This document shows, in pieces, positions 46,401-58,400 of a DNA stretch of 64,000 bases. The position numbers and the translations under genes were made by a program. Source of the stretch: Eutreptiella sp. 'Long Island Sound 2002' (taxonomy: Eukaryota; Euglenozoa; Euglenophyceae; Eutreptiales; Eutreptiaceae); contig OZ038379.1 in the NCBI GenBank assembly GCA_964036045.1, positions 184,374,897 to 184,438,896 of the forward strand. The letters run 5' to 3'. Position 1 is the first letter of the stretch. Each line of letters opens with the position of its first letter. The notes beneath the pieces were generated by a model. That model saw only the letters and a program-made list of their open reading frames with translations, was not told the DNA's origin and did no database searches.

Positions 46401-49400
46401 GGGACCAGCCCTCGTCGTGCTGGATGACGCGCGTGGGCAGCGAGGCGAAGAGGGAGGTGTGCAGGGCGGGGGCGATGGAGGCGAACGCGTGTCTGCGGCG
46501 GGCGTCGGCGTCAGTGACGTACACGACGGTCTGCAGGTTGTGGGTGAGGGTGACTGCCATGGAGGGGTGTGGGCCTAGGCGGAGGCCTGAGACGCGGACG
46601 ATGCCGGTGGTGGCTGGCGAGGAGCCGACGGGGGCGAAGGTGGGGACCGAGTAGGCGGGGGTGGCGCCGGTGGCGGAGGGCGCGGGGGCGCCCGGGAGGG
46701 GGGGCTGGCCGAGGAGGGGTGGGGCGGAGAGTGGCGCGGGCGGGGCGGCGGCGCCAGGGGCTAGCAGGGAGGGCGCTGGCGGTGCGGAGGAGCCAAGGCG
46801 GAACCAGTCCAGGTCCGCCGTGGAGCGGGGGGGGAGGGCAGTTTTGGTGTAGGAGATGAGTTCCTGGAACTGGGCCGGGGTGGATAGACGGCCACACAGC
46901 CGTGCGATGGCTGCGCGGAGGGTGTCGGCGGAGGAGACGTGTTGGAGGTCCTGGTAGGCCTCTATGGGGAAGGAGGGGGCGCTGGTGATGGTGAAGGCCG
47001 CCGTCAGCCAGGGAGTGTCGGCATGGGCCTGAGCGGCTGTGATGAGGGGCTGGATGGCCTGGAGGGCAGGCAGGGAGGCCGCGGAGGAGGCGGCGGCTCC
47101 GTACCGTTGGGAGACCAGGGTGAGGAGCTTGTTGAGGTGGAGGCGGAGGGTGGGCTTGTGGAGGTCGGGGCAGGAGTGCCAGGCACCCTTGGCGGCGAGC
47201 ACCAGGCTGGCGGTGGACGTGGAGACCGAGAGGTGCTGCACGGTCCTGGGGGGCAGGTGGCAGTTCTTGCCCATAGCCACAATGCACATGGCCGTGTGGT
47301 GGGCGTCGGCCTCGGGGACGGAGGAGAGGCCGTCGAGTAAGGTCAGCGTGTCCTGGGAGCTCGGGGTGGGGCCAGCCTGGAAGAGTGTCTCCCAGTCTGA
47401 CGGGGGTGGTGCGGCCGGCTGCGGGGGCTGGGGACGGGGGGGAAGCTGGGACAAGGGTTGCGAAGCGTTTGGGGGTGCGGGGGCGGCGGCGGGGGCGGGG
47501 ACTCCGGGCCCCGCAGGGGGGTCTTCTGCCTGCGGGTTAGCGCGGCGGGCGGCTGCGGTGATGGCGGTGGAGATGTTGGGGGTGCGAATTGAACCATCAT
47601 CCTTCCGATGGTTCAACTCGGTGTACCACCGTTGGGCTGACAGGGGGCAAGGGGCGGGGACACGGACGTGGGGGCTGGCGGGGTCGAAGACGCAGCTGAG
47701 GGGGGGGGGCAGGCCAGCCGGGAGCCGGTCTGCTGGGCCGCCCAGGTCGCTAGCCAGTGGAGTAGGGCGACCCGGGCGACCTTGGGCTTGATGGCCTCCT
47801 TGAAGGCGAGGAGGTCCAGGAGGCGGCGGAAGGGGATGGAGGGGGGGAGGTCGGGGGAGAAGGGGGAAATGTGGGCGAGGGCGGCCGAGGCGAGAGTGGC
47901 CTGGTCGAGGGTGGAGGCACGAGCGCCCCAGTCGATGAGGGCGCTCATGCAGGAGGCGTAGGGGAGCCACGAGGCGTCGTGGTGTGTGGTGAGGAGGGAG
48001 ATCTCGTTCTCGGTGAGCTACTCGGTGAAGGCGAACCACCAGAGGAGGGGGCTGGCTTCGATGGGGGAGCCGGCGAGGGGGATGGAGAGGACGTCCACAT
48101 TCGCCGGCATGTGGCGCGCAGAGGCCAGCAGGCGTGGGGGTTGTTGGGAGTCCAGGGCGATGGACAGGAGGGGCCAGGCGTCGGCCGCCGTCAACTGTTC
48201 GCGCTGGAGGTCGGGGGACAGAGCTGAGAATGGGTGTGCCATGGTGCCTGTTGGGAGTGGAGCAAGGGAGGGTCCGACACACGGCGTGCCGGGGGGTGGG
48301 AGGTCCGTTGACGGCCGTGGGCGACAGTCGTGGTGCGTGATGAGGGTGGGGGGGGCTGGTCGGGGTGGGCGGTCCAGAGCTGGGCTCTGGGGGTCGGTGG
48401 CGTGTGGTGGTGGTGGGTGTGTCCTGCTACCGGTGTCCTACTACGAGGAAGTGATGAGGGTGAAGACTGCTCAGGGACTGAGGCCGGAGAGCCTGGGGCG
48501 GGGGAATGGGGCGCTGGCGGCGGGTTATCCCCGGCTGGGATGGCCGGGGTGCCCTGGGGCCCCGTGGGGGCGGAGGCTCCCCACGTCGGCTGGGTGCGAA
48601 ACCACGGCCTGTTTTTCCGTCACCGAAGTTCTTAGGTTTCGACCCCAGGATCTTACCCGCCGCGGGGACTGTGGGCCGGGACGGCCAAGGGGGATGATCA
48701 TGAAGAGGAAGTGGGGGGCCAGGATGAGCCTGGCGGTCGGCACCTTCCTTCGGCCTGGGGGAGGCCGATGCCCGGGGCTATTACCTCTCCCTTGTGCCCG
48801 TGGTGCGGTGGTGGGTGGTGGTGTGGTACCCCCCAACCGGCGTCTGTGCCCGGTGCCGTGGGCACAGACCCCCGTTGGGGGCGGGTATGAAGCGCCCGGT
48901 CGCCTCGCCCCCCCTGCACAACAGCCCGCCAGGCGCTGCTAGGCCTCTAGCGCCAGCTGTCGTGGGGGGGGGCGCTCGGGGCAGTGCGGGGCCCCTCCGC
49001 TCTCCTGGCGGCCCGCACTGCCCGTATAATGCAACAAGGGGCGGCGCGGGCTCGAACCGCACGCGCGGGCCGCGCCGCCCCAGCCGGGGTGGGGGACAGG
49101 GGGGGGACTGGGGGGGGTCAGGGGGTCGCGGCAGGTGGATTGAGGGTGGCGGGGGCTCGTACCGCGCACCGGCGGGCCCCACCACCCTCCAGTCGGGAGG
49201 CGCGGCTGCAGGGGTTCTGGGGGCCCCACCCAGGGGCCTTCGCCCCCCCCCGTGCGGTTTCAGTGTGGGGGAGGGGAGGCAAAGGCCACTCGCGGCCATG
49301 ACACACGGTGCATAGGGAGGGAGGTATGACTCATGCAACGCCATGATGCATGCAGCAGGGGGAAGGGGGGGCAAGGCCTGGACCCCCACCGCGTATGGGG

Positions 49401-52400
49401 GGACCCCTCGTCGGCCAGGCGTCCGCCCGTCGGCGGCTGCGGAAGCCCACCTCGGTGGCGTCGGCAACCTGTGAAGAAGGAGAGGGGGTGTGGAGGGGAG
49501 GAGGGGCCTGGTGTGCACGCGGGGAGGGGGGGGGGGCGTGGGCCGGTTGGCAGGCGCGCGCGCGAGGGGGAGGGGTTGCGGTGTGCTCAGCCGCGAGCGC
49601 CACCGTTCGGCTGACCGGGGGGGAGGGGCGGCCGGGGCTGGCCAAAGTCGGCCGGGGAGCCCGGGGCGCCCGCGGCGCTGGGGGCCACGGTCAGCGGAGG
49701 GGCCCGCACCCCGCTCGGCGGGGACGAATCCCGCCGAGCATCATCCACGGGGGCGAATCCTGGTGGAGGCGGGGGGAAGCGCCACGCCGTCCCCTCGCGG
49801 CCGAACCGGACCGGGACGGGCCCCGCCGGATGGATACCGGGGGGGCGGGCGGGGCTGGGCTCCGGGGCTCCGGGGCCCGGGTCCCTGGTGGCTGTGGGCC
49901 GGCGCGGGGGGGACCGGGCGGGCCTCTGGGCTGCGGCTGGTGAGGGGGGGCGCGGAAGGGCCGGGCTGGCTCGGGGGCGAACCCCGAGAGGCCCCCAGGA
50001 GCTGGGCGAGGGCTCCTGAGGGCGGCCGTTCCCTGAGGGGGGGGGGGGTGCTCCCTGCCCGGGGGACGACGGGGGCCCCTCTTGAGCGAGGGGGGGGGGC
50101 TGGCGTGTATCGCCCGGTGTAGGGCCATGTCGATTCATGGCCGCGCGGCATGGGACTATATCCCCAACCCTCCGCGCCGGAGTCCCTTTTTCGGGGGGGC
50201 TGAGGGGGGGGGGGGGGCGGCGGTCGTTGTGTGCACCCTCCCATGCGGGGGGGGGGTTCGCCGGTGGGAGCTCCGTCCGGCGTGGCCGTGAAACCCGGTG
50301 GCGTCCCCTGGGCTCGTGGGCCCCTTCGAGGAAGAACCTCGGATTCGCCAGGGGGGACACCGCTTAGAGGGTGTATAGAGGGCGTATAGAGGGCGCATAG
50401 AGGTCACATAGTGGGCGCATAGAGGGCGCATAGAGGGCGTATAGAGGGCGTATAGAGGGCGTATAGAGGGCGCATAGAGGGCGTATAGAGGGCGCATAGA
50501 GGGCGTATAGAGGGCGTATGGAGGGCGTATAGAGGGCGCATAGAGGGCGCATAGAGGGCGTATAGAGGGCGTATAGAGGGCGTATAGAGGGCGTATAGAG
50601 GGCGTATAGAGGGCGTATAGAGGGCGTATAGAGGGCGTATAGAGGGCACATAGAGGGCGCATAGAGGGCGTATAGAGGGCGTATAGAGGGCGCATAGAGG
50701 GCGCATAGAGGGCGCATAGAGGGCGTATAGAGGGCGTATAGAGGGCGTATAGAGGGCGTATAGAGGGCGTATAGAGGGCGTATAGAGGGCGTATAGAGGG
50801 CGTATAGAGGTCGCATAGAGGGCGCATAGAGGGCGTATAGAGGGCGTATAGAGGGCGTATAGAGGGCGCATAGAGGGCGCATAGAGGGCGTATAGAGGGC
50901 GTATAGAGGGCGCATAGAGGGCGCATAGAGGGCGCATAGAGGGCGTATAGAGGGCGTATAGAGGGTGTATAGAGGGTGTATAGAGGGCGTATAGAGGGCG
51001 TATAGAGGGCGTATAGAGGGCGTATAGAGGGCGTATAGAGGGCGCATAGAGGGCGCATGGAGGGCGTATAGAGGGCGTATAGAGGGCGTATAGAGGGCGT
51101 ATAGAGGGCGTATAGAGGGCGTATAGAGGGCGTATAGAGGGCGTATAGAGGGCGTATAGAGGGCGCATAGAGGGCGCATAGAGGGCGCATAGAGGGCGTA
51201 TAGAGGGCGTATAGAGGGCGCATAGAGGGCGTATAGAGGGCGTATAGAGGGCGTATAGAGGGCGTATAGAGGGCGCATAGAGGGCGCATAGAGGGCGCAT
51301 AGAGGGCGTATAGAGGGCGCATAGAGGGCGTATAGAGGGCGTATAGAGGGCGCATAGAGGGCGCATAGAGGGCGTATAGAGGGCGCATAGAGGGCGCATA
51401 GAGGGCGTATAGAGGGCGTATAGAGGGCGTATAGAGGGCGCATAGAGGGCGTATAGAGGGCGCATAGAGGGCGTATAGAGGGCGCATAGAGGGCGTATAG
51501 AGGGCGTATAGAGGGCGCATAGAGGGCGCATAGAGGGCGTATGGAGGGCGTATAGAGGGCGCATAGAGGGCGCATAGAGGGCGCATAGAGGGCGCATAGA
51601 GGGCGTATAGAGGGCGTATAGAGGGCGTATGGAGGGCGTATAGAGGGCGCATAGAGGGCGTATAGAGGGCGTATAGAGGGCGTATAGAGGGCGTATAGAG
51701 GGCGTATGGAGGGCGTATAGAGGGCGCATAGAGGGCGTATAGAGGGCGTATAGAGGGCGTATAGAGGGCGTATAGAGGGCGTATAGAGGGCGCATAGAGG
51801 GCGCATAGAGGGCGTATGGAGGGCGTATAGAGGGCGCATAGAGGGCGCATAGAGGGCGCATAGAGGGCGTATAGAGGGCGTATAGAGGGCGTATGGAGGG
51901 CGTATAGAGGGCGCATAGAGGGCGTATAGAGGGCGTATAGAGGGCGTATAGAGGGCGTATAGAGGGCGCATAGAGGGCGCATAGAGGGCGTATAGAGGGC
52001 GTATAGAGGGCGTATAGAGGGCGTATAGAGGGCGTATAGAGGGCGTATAGAGGGCGCATAGAGGGCGCATAGAGGGCGTATAGAGGGCGTATAGAGGGCG
52101 TATAGAGGGCATATAGAGGGCGCATAGAGGGCGCATAGAGGGCGTATAGAGGGCGTATAGAGGGCGCATAGAGGGCGCATAGAGGGCGTATAGAGGGCGC
52201 ATAGAGGGCGTATAGAGGGCGTATAGAGGGCGCATAGAGGGCGTATAGAGGGCGTATAGAGGGCGTATAGAGGGCGTATAGAGGGCGTATAGAGGGCGTA
52301 TAGAGGGCGCATAGAGGGCGCATAGAGGGCGTATGGAGGGCGTATAGAGGGCGTATAGAGGGCGTATAGAGGGCGCATAGAGGGCGCATAGAGGGCGTAT

Positions 52401-55400
52401 AGAGGGCGTATAGAGGGCGCATAGAGGGCGCATAGAGGGCGTATAGAGGGCGCATAGAGGGCGTATAGAGGGCGTATAGAGGGCGTATAGAGGGCGCATA
52501 GAGGGCGTATAGAGGGCGTATAGAGGGCGTACAGAGGGCGTATAGAGGGCGCATAGAGGGCGTATAGAGGGCGTATAGAGGGCGTATAGAGGGCGCATAG
52601 AGGGCGTATAGAGGGCGTATAGAGGGCGTATAGAGGGCGTATAGAGGGCGTATAGAGGGCGCATAGAGGGCGCATAGAGGGCGTATAGAGGGCGCATAGA
52701 GGGCGCATAGAGGGCGCATAGAGGGCGCATAGAGGGCGCATAGAGGGCGTATAGAGGGCGTATAGAGGGCGCATAGAGGGCGCATAGAGGGCGCATAGAG
52801 GGCGTATAGAGGGCGTATAGAGGGCGTATAGAGGGCGTATAGAGGGCGCATAGAGGGCGCATAGAGGGCGTATAGAGGGCGTATACAGGGCGTATACAGG
52901 GCGTATAGAGGGCGTATAGAGGGCGTATAGAGGGCGTATAGAGGGCGTATAGAGGGCGTATAGAGGGCGCATAGAGGGCGCATAGAGGGCGTATAGAGGG
53001 CGTATAGAGGGCGTATAGAGGGCGTATAGAGGGCGCATAGAGGGCGCATAGAGGGCGTATAGAGGGCGCATAGAGGGCGTATAGAGGGCGCATAGAGGGC
53101 GTATAGAGGGCGCATAGAGGGCGCATAGAGGGCGTATAGAGGGCGTATAGAGGGCGTATAGAGGGCGTATAGAGGGCGCATAGAGGGCGCATAGAGGGCG
53201 TATAGAGGGCGTATAGAGGGCGTATAGAGGGCGTATAGAGGGCGCATAGAGGGCGCATAGAGGGCGTATAGAGGGCGTATAGAGGGCGTATAGAGGGCGC
53301 ATAGAGGGCGCATAGAGGGCGTATAGAGGGCGCATAGAGGGCGTATAGAGGGCGTATAGAGGGCGTATAGAGGGCGCATAGAGGGCGCATAGAGGGCGTA
53401 TAGAGGGCGTATAGAGGGCGTATAGAGGGCGTATAGAGGGCGTATAGAGGGCGTATAGAGGGCGCATAGAGGGCGCATAGAGGGCGTATAGAGGGCGTAT
53501 AGAGGGCGTATAGAGGGCGTATAGAGGGCGCATAGAGGGCGTATAGAGGGCGTATAGAGGGCGTATAGAGGGCGCATAGAGGGCGTATAGAGGGCGTATA
53601 GAGGGCGTATAGAGGGCGCATAGAGGGCGCATAGAGGGCGTATAGAGGGCGTATAGAGGGCGTATAGAGGGTGTATAGAGGGCGCATAGAGGGCGCATAG
53701 AGGGCGTATAGAGGGCGTATAGAGGGCGTATGGAGGGCGTATAGAGGGCGTATAGAGGGCGCATAGAGGGCGCATAGAGGGCGTATAGAGGGCGTATAGA
53801 GGGCGTACAGAGGGCGCATAGAGGGCGCATAGAGGGCGTATAGAGGGCGTATAGAGGGCGTATAGAGGGCGTATAGAGGGCGTATAGAGGGCGCATAGAG
53901 GGCGCATAGAGGGCGCATAGAGGGCATATAGAGGGCGTATAGAGGGCGTATAGAGGGCGCATAGAGGGCGCATAGAGGGCGCATAGAGGGCGTATAGAGG
54001 GCGTATAGAGGGCGTATAGAGGGCGTATAGAGGGCGTATAGAGGGCGTATAGAGGGCGCATAGAGGGCGTATAGAGGGCGTATAGAGGGCGTATAGAGGG
54101 CGCATAGAGGGCGCATAGAGGGCGTATAGAGGGCGTATAGAGGGCGTATAGAGGGCGCATAGAGGGCGCATAGAGGGCGTATAGAGGCCGTATAGAGGGC
54201 GTATAGAGGGCGTATAGAGGGCGTATAGAGGGCGCATAGAGGTCACTTCCAACAGCACCCCCATCATTCCGGGTTGGCAAGCCATCGGCGGCGAAACTGT
54301 GCACAATGACATTGCCGGCGGGGGGGCGGAGTGGTCCGGTTCCAAAGTGAAGAGGGGCCGTTTCCCCTTCTGTTCCCTATCGGAAAAGGAATTGTCCCGG
54401 AATGCGGACGCCAAACCAAGCGCCGTCGCCAAGCGTCGGCGAGGCGTTGGCGACCGTGAGCCCCTGATACCAGTGCCCGCGAGGACGGTTGTCATCTCCA
54501 TTCGGGATCCGATTCGGCATCCGTCCCCGGTCTTCAGTAGTGGTGTGCTGAGCCCCAGAACCTGCTTGTCAAGGGCTTGTCAAGGGCTATGTCAAGGGCT
54601 TATCAAGAGCTTGTCAAGGGCTATGTCAAGGGCTATGTCAAGGGCTTATCAAGGGCTTGTCAAGGGCTTGTCAAGTGCTTGTCAAACACATTTCAAGGGC
54701 TACGTCAAGGGCTTGTCAAGGGCTATGTCAAGGGCTTGACCTCCATCCCCGTGCAACGGGTCCTTGGGTTTCATGAAGCGGTGGTAGAAATCCGTGTACT
54801 GTGCAGTCTCCTCCGGCAGCAGCGGGGGCAGGTAGTTCTCCCACACGTCGACCTCATCGGAGCTGCCTGTGCTGGGGGTGACGCGGCCCGCGGTGATGGG
54901 GGTACTGGGCGTCCGTCCGTTGTCGAGCATCGTGGGGTCCAAACTGGGCCGCGGGGTCGTGCACTGCAGCTTTGCACGGAACGACGACAGCACCGCGTCG
55001 GTCAACTTGGGGCGCCATGAACTATGCACTGCCGTGGCACTGGGCTCCGACTCTGGCTCACGACCGATGGTCTGCAGGTTATGCATTATGGTGATGCGAG
55101 GGGGAGGGGACTGGCATTGTAATCCCTGCCGTGTTGGGATTCCCGACTCAGGAACAAGGGAATGGGCGACGCAAGTGGGAAGGAGGCGAGGAGGCGTGGC
55201 TACATAACCACTGGGATGACAGGGTGCCAAGTTGCACAGGAGACCCACTCTCCAAGTCGCCTAAGCACCAACACCGAACCAGAAGTGTTGAGCAGCCGTT
55301 TGCAGCCACTGTTCTCCGAATATTGTACGACTCTTTTTTTTTTTTTTCATTGGGCCGATTTTCAGCCTTCGGTCGTTGAGTTCAGTACGGAGTGGCCATG

Positions 55401-58400
55401 GGTACGCTCAAAAACAGGGTTGGAGTTGCCTCTCGCACGTCGTTGTATCCCTCTTGCCCCTTCCTGTGTTCTTAAACGGAAAACACAAGGGGTGGTGGGG
55501 GGGTTTGCCAGGGGGGGGGGGTCGTTCAAGCTCATTTTCCAGACACCCCTCGCCCCGGGGTGGCTCAGACTGCCACTTTATAAAGGCTCTGTCACAAGAG
55601 CCCCTGTCCCGAACCCCCCCCAGCCCCGGGGGTAAGGGTGCTCGAACGACCCCCCCGCAAACCTTCTTCCCACGCCCCAGGATCATGTACATGACATCTT
55701 CAGGCTTTGCATAGGGCAGCAGCTTGACTGAGGAGCTGAGATTCACGGTCAGTGCGGGGACATTGGATCTGCAACCGAAATTGCATTGGGTGGTCCTGGA
55801 ATACAGGTTTCACCACCGGGTTGCGTTTGCCTGTAGGGGGACCCCACCTCCATGGCAGGTGCGGACCTGGTGGGGCATAGGGGCAAAAGCTGGGAGGCAA
55901 CCGACACCAGGGCGGTCCTTAACGGAAAAAAAAACTGTTCCGGAACCAGTTTTCCCAAAAAAGCCCGCGGGCACTCCATGTGCTCAACCATGGTTGGTGG
56001 CGGTTGGCGGTTGGCGGTTGGCGGCGGTTGGCGGTTGGCAACTGGCGGTTGGTGGCAGTTGGCGGTGGTTGGCGGCGGTTGGTGGTTGGTGATTGGTTGT
56101 TAGTGGCGGTTGGCAGTGGTTGGCAGTTGGCGGTTGGTCGCCGCTGGCGGTTGGCGGCGGTTGGTGGCTGGCGGTTGGTGGTTGGCGGTTGGTGGCGGTT
56201 GGCGGTTGATGGGAGTTGGCGGTTGGCGGTTGGTGGTCCCTTGGGGCGGTCCTTAAGGGCGGTCCTTTGCAAAACAAAAAAAATCTGGTCCCTTAAGGAC
56301 CACCCTGACCGACACCGGTTTGGGGATGGCGGTTGGAACGAAACAAGAGCTCTCCATAAAGGCGGTTCTTTACGGAATAACAAAAGAAAGAGAGAAAGAA
56401 ACCATGTCATTCAAGCTGAGCAGAGGCAGTGGGCAGGATCAGTGCAGGGCATGGGGATGGAGGGCAGCAAGTTGGAAAGGGGTGCCTCCGCCCTCCTGAA
56501 GGGCTGGGAGGCAGGGGGTGTGTGGAGGGAGTTTAGAGCACTGGCATGGGGCTGCAGGCAACGGATTGGGGCACGGAAGAGGGCATGGGCATGGCACCAG
56601 CGTGTGCCTGCGATTGCGATTGGATTGGTTGCATGAGGAAAACAAGGGGTTGTAAACTACCTGGCTACTCTACTGGCTACAACACCCCTCTACGAGGTTG
56701 TTCTCCCACTCTACGAGGCTACTATGCCACTCTACAAGACCACCACACCTCTCTACATGGCTACCCTGCCACTCTACAAGGCAACCATTCCACTCTACGT
56801 GGCTAATACACTGATCACAAGGCAACCATGCTGCTCTACAAGGCCACCATGCCGCTCTACATGGGCCAACATGGCTAACATGGCTAATATGCCACTCTAC
56901 AAGGCTACAATAATATTGCAACTGCAACTATACCACGCTACACGGCTACTAAGCCACTCTACATGGCTACTATGCTCATTTACAAGTCTCCGTGCCACTC
57001 CACACGGCAACCATGTCACTCTGCAAAGCTACCCATACCATTCTACGAGTCTGGGAGGCCACTCCAAATTGACAGTCGTAGCGTTGCTGTGCAAGGCCCC
57101 CCAACAGGGATTGGTAAGGACTGGTGGTGCCGTGAGTGGGTCATACCCGGGTCTCTGCCATCTCCTGCCTCAAGACCACGTGCAGGAACTCCATGGTCAC
57201 GGTCGGGTCCTCACGGCCCATGCGGGCAAACGCATCCCGGGTCATGACCTGCAGCGACGTGCAGTCCTTCGCACGGATGCTGTGGCAGGCCCTGGCCTTC
57301 AGGAAGAAGCCCTGCGCGTTCAGAAAGGTGCCGCCCACACGCACCCCCACCCGCTGCGCCGGGACGGTGCTGTTGGTCCCCGGGAGGGACAGCTCCACGC
57401 GCCCGTCCTGCACGTAATGCAGCTCGTCGATGTCGTCGCCTGCGGAAGGCACAGTGCCGAGCGCAGTGGCGCACGATGGGGCGTGGGGAGGAGGCAGCTG
57501 TCGCCAGACGGGGAGGCACACGAGCCCGACGAAAGTGCGGCGCACGTCCCTGCCGCAGCGAGGGCCCAAGTATTACCTCCCACAAACTCCCATTTTTCAT
57601 TGAAATTGATGTTCTTTACGTAGAGCACTGTATCTCCAAAAGTGCGCTCGACCATCTGCCCCACAACAGGGGCCCGCTGTTTCAATTTTTGATAAGTTGG
57701 GGTTCTATGTAAACCCCCAAGTACTACCTCTCACCGGACTTTATTTTCTTTGAAGGTGTTGGGTACCGCGAAATCGGCGACCGATTTTCGTGTGTCCTCA
57801 CTTTGTCCAGCCAACTGTGCATCGCCCTCCACATCGCTTGCATTTCGGCACCACCGCCCGTGTGCAGTGTCAACAAGAGGCAAGGGATGTGCTTTGGTGC
57901 TCACGCAGGGCACGGCACAACCCCCCCGCATGAACACCGGGCAGGCCAAGGAGCCACAGCCGGATGGGGATCCGGTGGGCTTGCAGGACGCTCATACAGT
58001 TATCAATTGATGGTGGCCATGCGATCCTATTGGAGGAGGGCGGCCCATGGACAACTCCGCGTCCTTGTAATATGATATTCGTCGTAACAGACAGTCAGAC
58101 ATCCACGACTACCAACCCTCGTCTGATGTGTTGTTGTGCGTCTGTGGCATGGTAAATGGAACTTGAGGCATCTGGTGCCATCTGCTGATGTCTCTGGGTC
58201 ACCTTCTTCACAGAGATGACGCTGCCCATGCCCAGGGCACCCGTGCTGGCTGGCCATTGAAGGAGCTGCTGTACGGCAAGCAGACAAGCGTGCAGACACG
58301 CATGCCGCAAGCTGGCAGCAAGGGCATACAACAAAATGGAGGGGCAAATTGACAGACAGGCAAATGAACGGATCAGTAGACCGATAGATAGGCAAACGAA

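Larger units (their letters stand above)
42140..50361 (-). mobile_element. decayed LINE with two ORFs, inserted between arrays 3 and 4
   Basis: Minus-strand order: GC-rich leader (50,361-48,243), ORF1 (48,242-46,144), ORF2 with APE-type endonuclease and a truncated reverse transcriptase (45,850-42,542), duplicated 3' ends, GC-rich tail, then (CAA)n. Both outer borders touch 11-bp arrays of the same orientation, so the element, with or without the leader, probably split one array. No target duplication could be identified because the target itself is repetitive. Confidence 0.7.
36584..54740 (-). other. intron 5: inferred 18.2-kb intron filled with repeats
   Basis: Runs from donor GGAG|GTCAAG to acceptor TCCTCAG|AAG with matching phase. 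Contains array 3, a LINE, array 4, its 118-bp flank and a 12-bp repeat next to the donor. Left margin 36,584-37,440 holds a heptamer array fragment and a G-rich stretch. No other exon candidate is visible. Confidence 0.6.
55072..57146 (-). other. intron 4 of the transporter/EF-hand gene
   Basis: 2.1 kb containing the hAT-like MITE (55,908-56,307) and a CTCTACAAGGC tandem repeat. 55,130-55,900 shows no gene. Confidence 0.7.

Noticed and set aside
31688-54242. Regular short repeats considered as a CRISPR array
   Set aside because: Units are head-to-tail with no spacers, in a eukaryotic intron context.
50156-54501. Three overlapping minus-strand ORFs of 1,382, 1,365 and 1,250 codons
   Set aside because: Same cause as in array 3; they read the same repeat in three frames.
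54700-54739. Reading exon v5 further into the 12-bp repeat
   Set aside because: The extension has repeat composition and a GT donor with the right phase precedes it.
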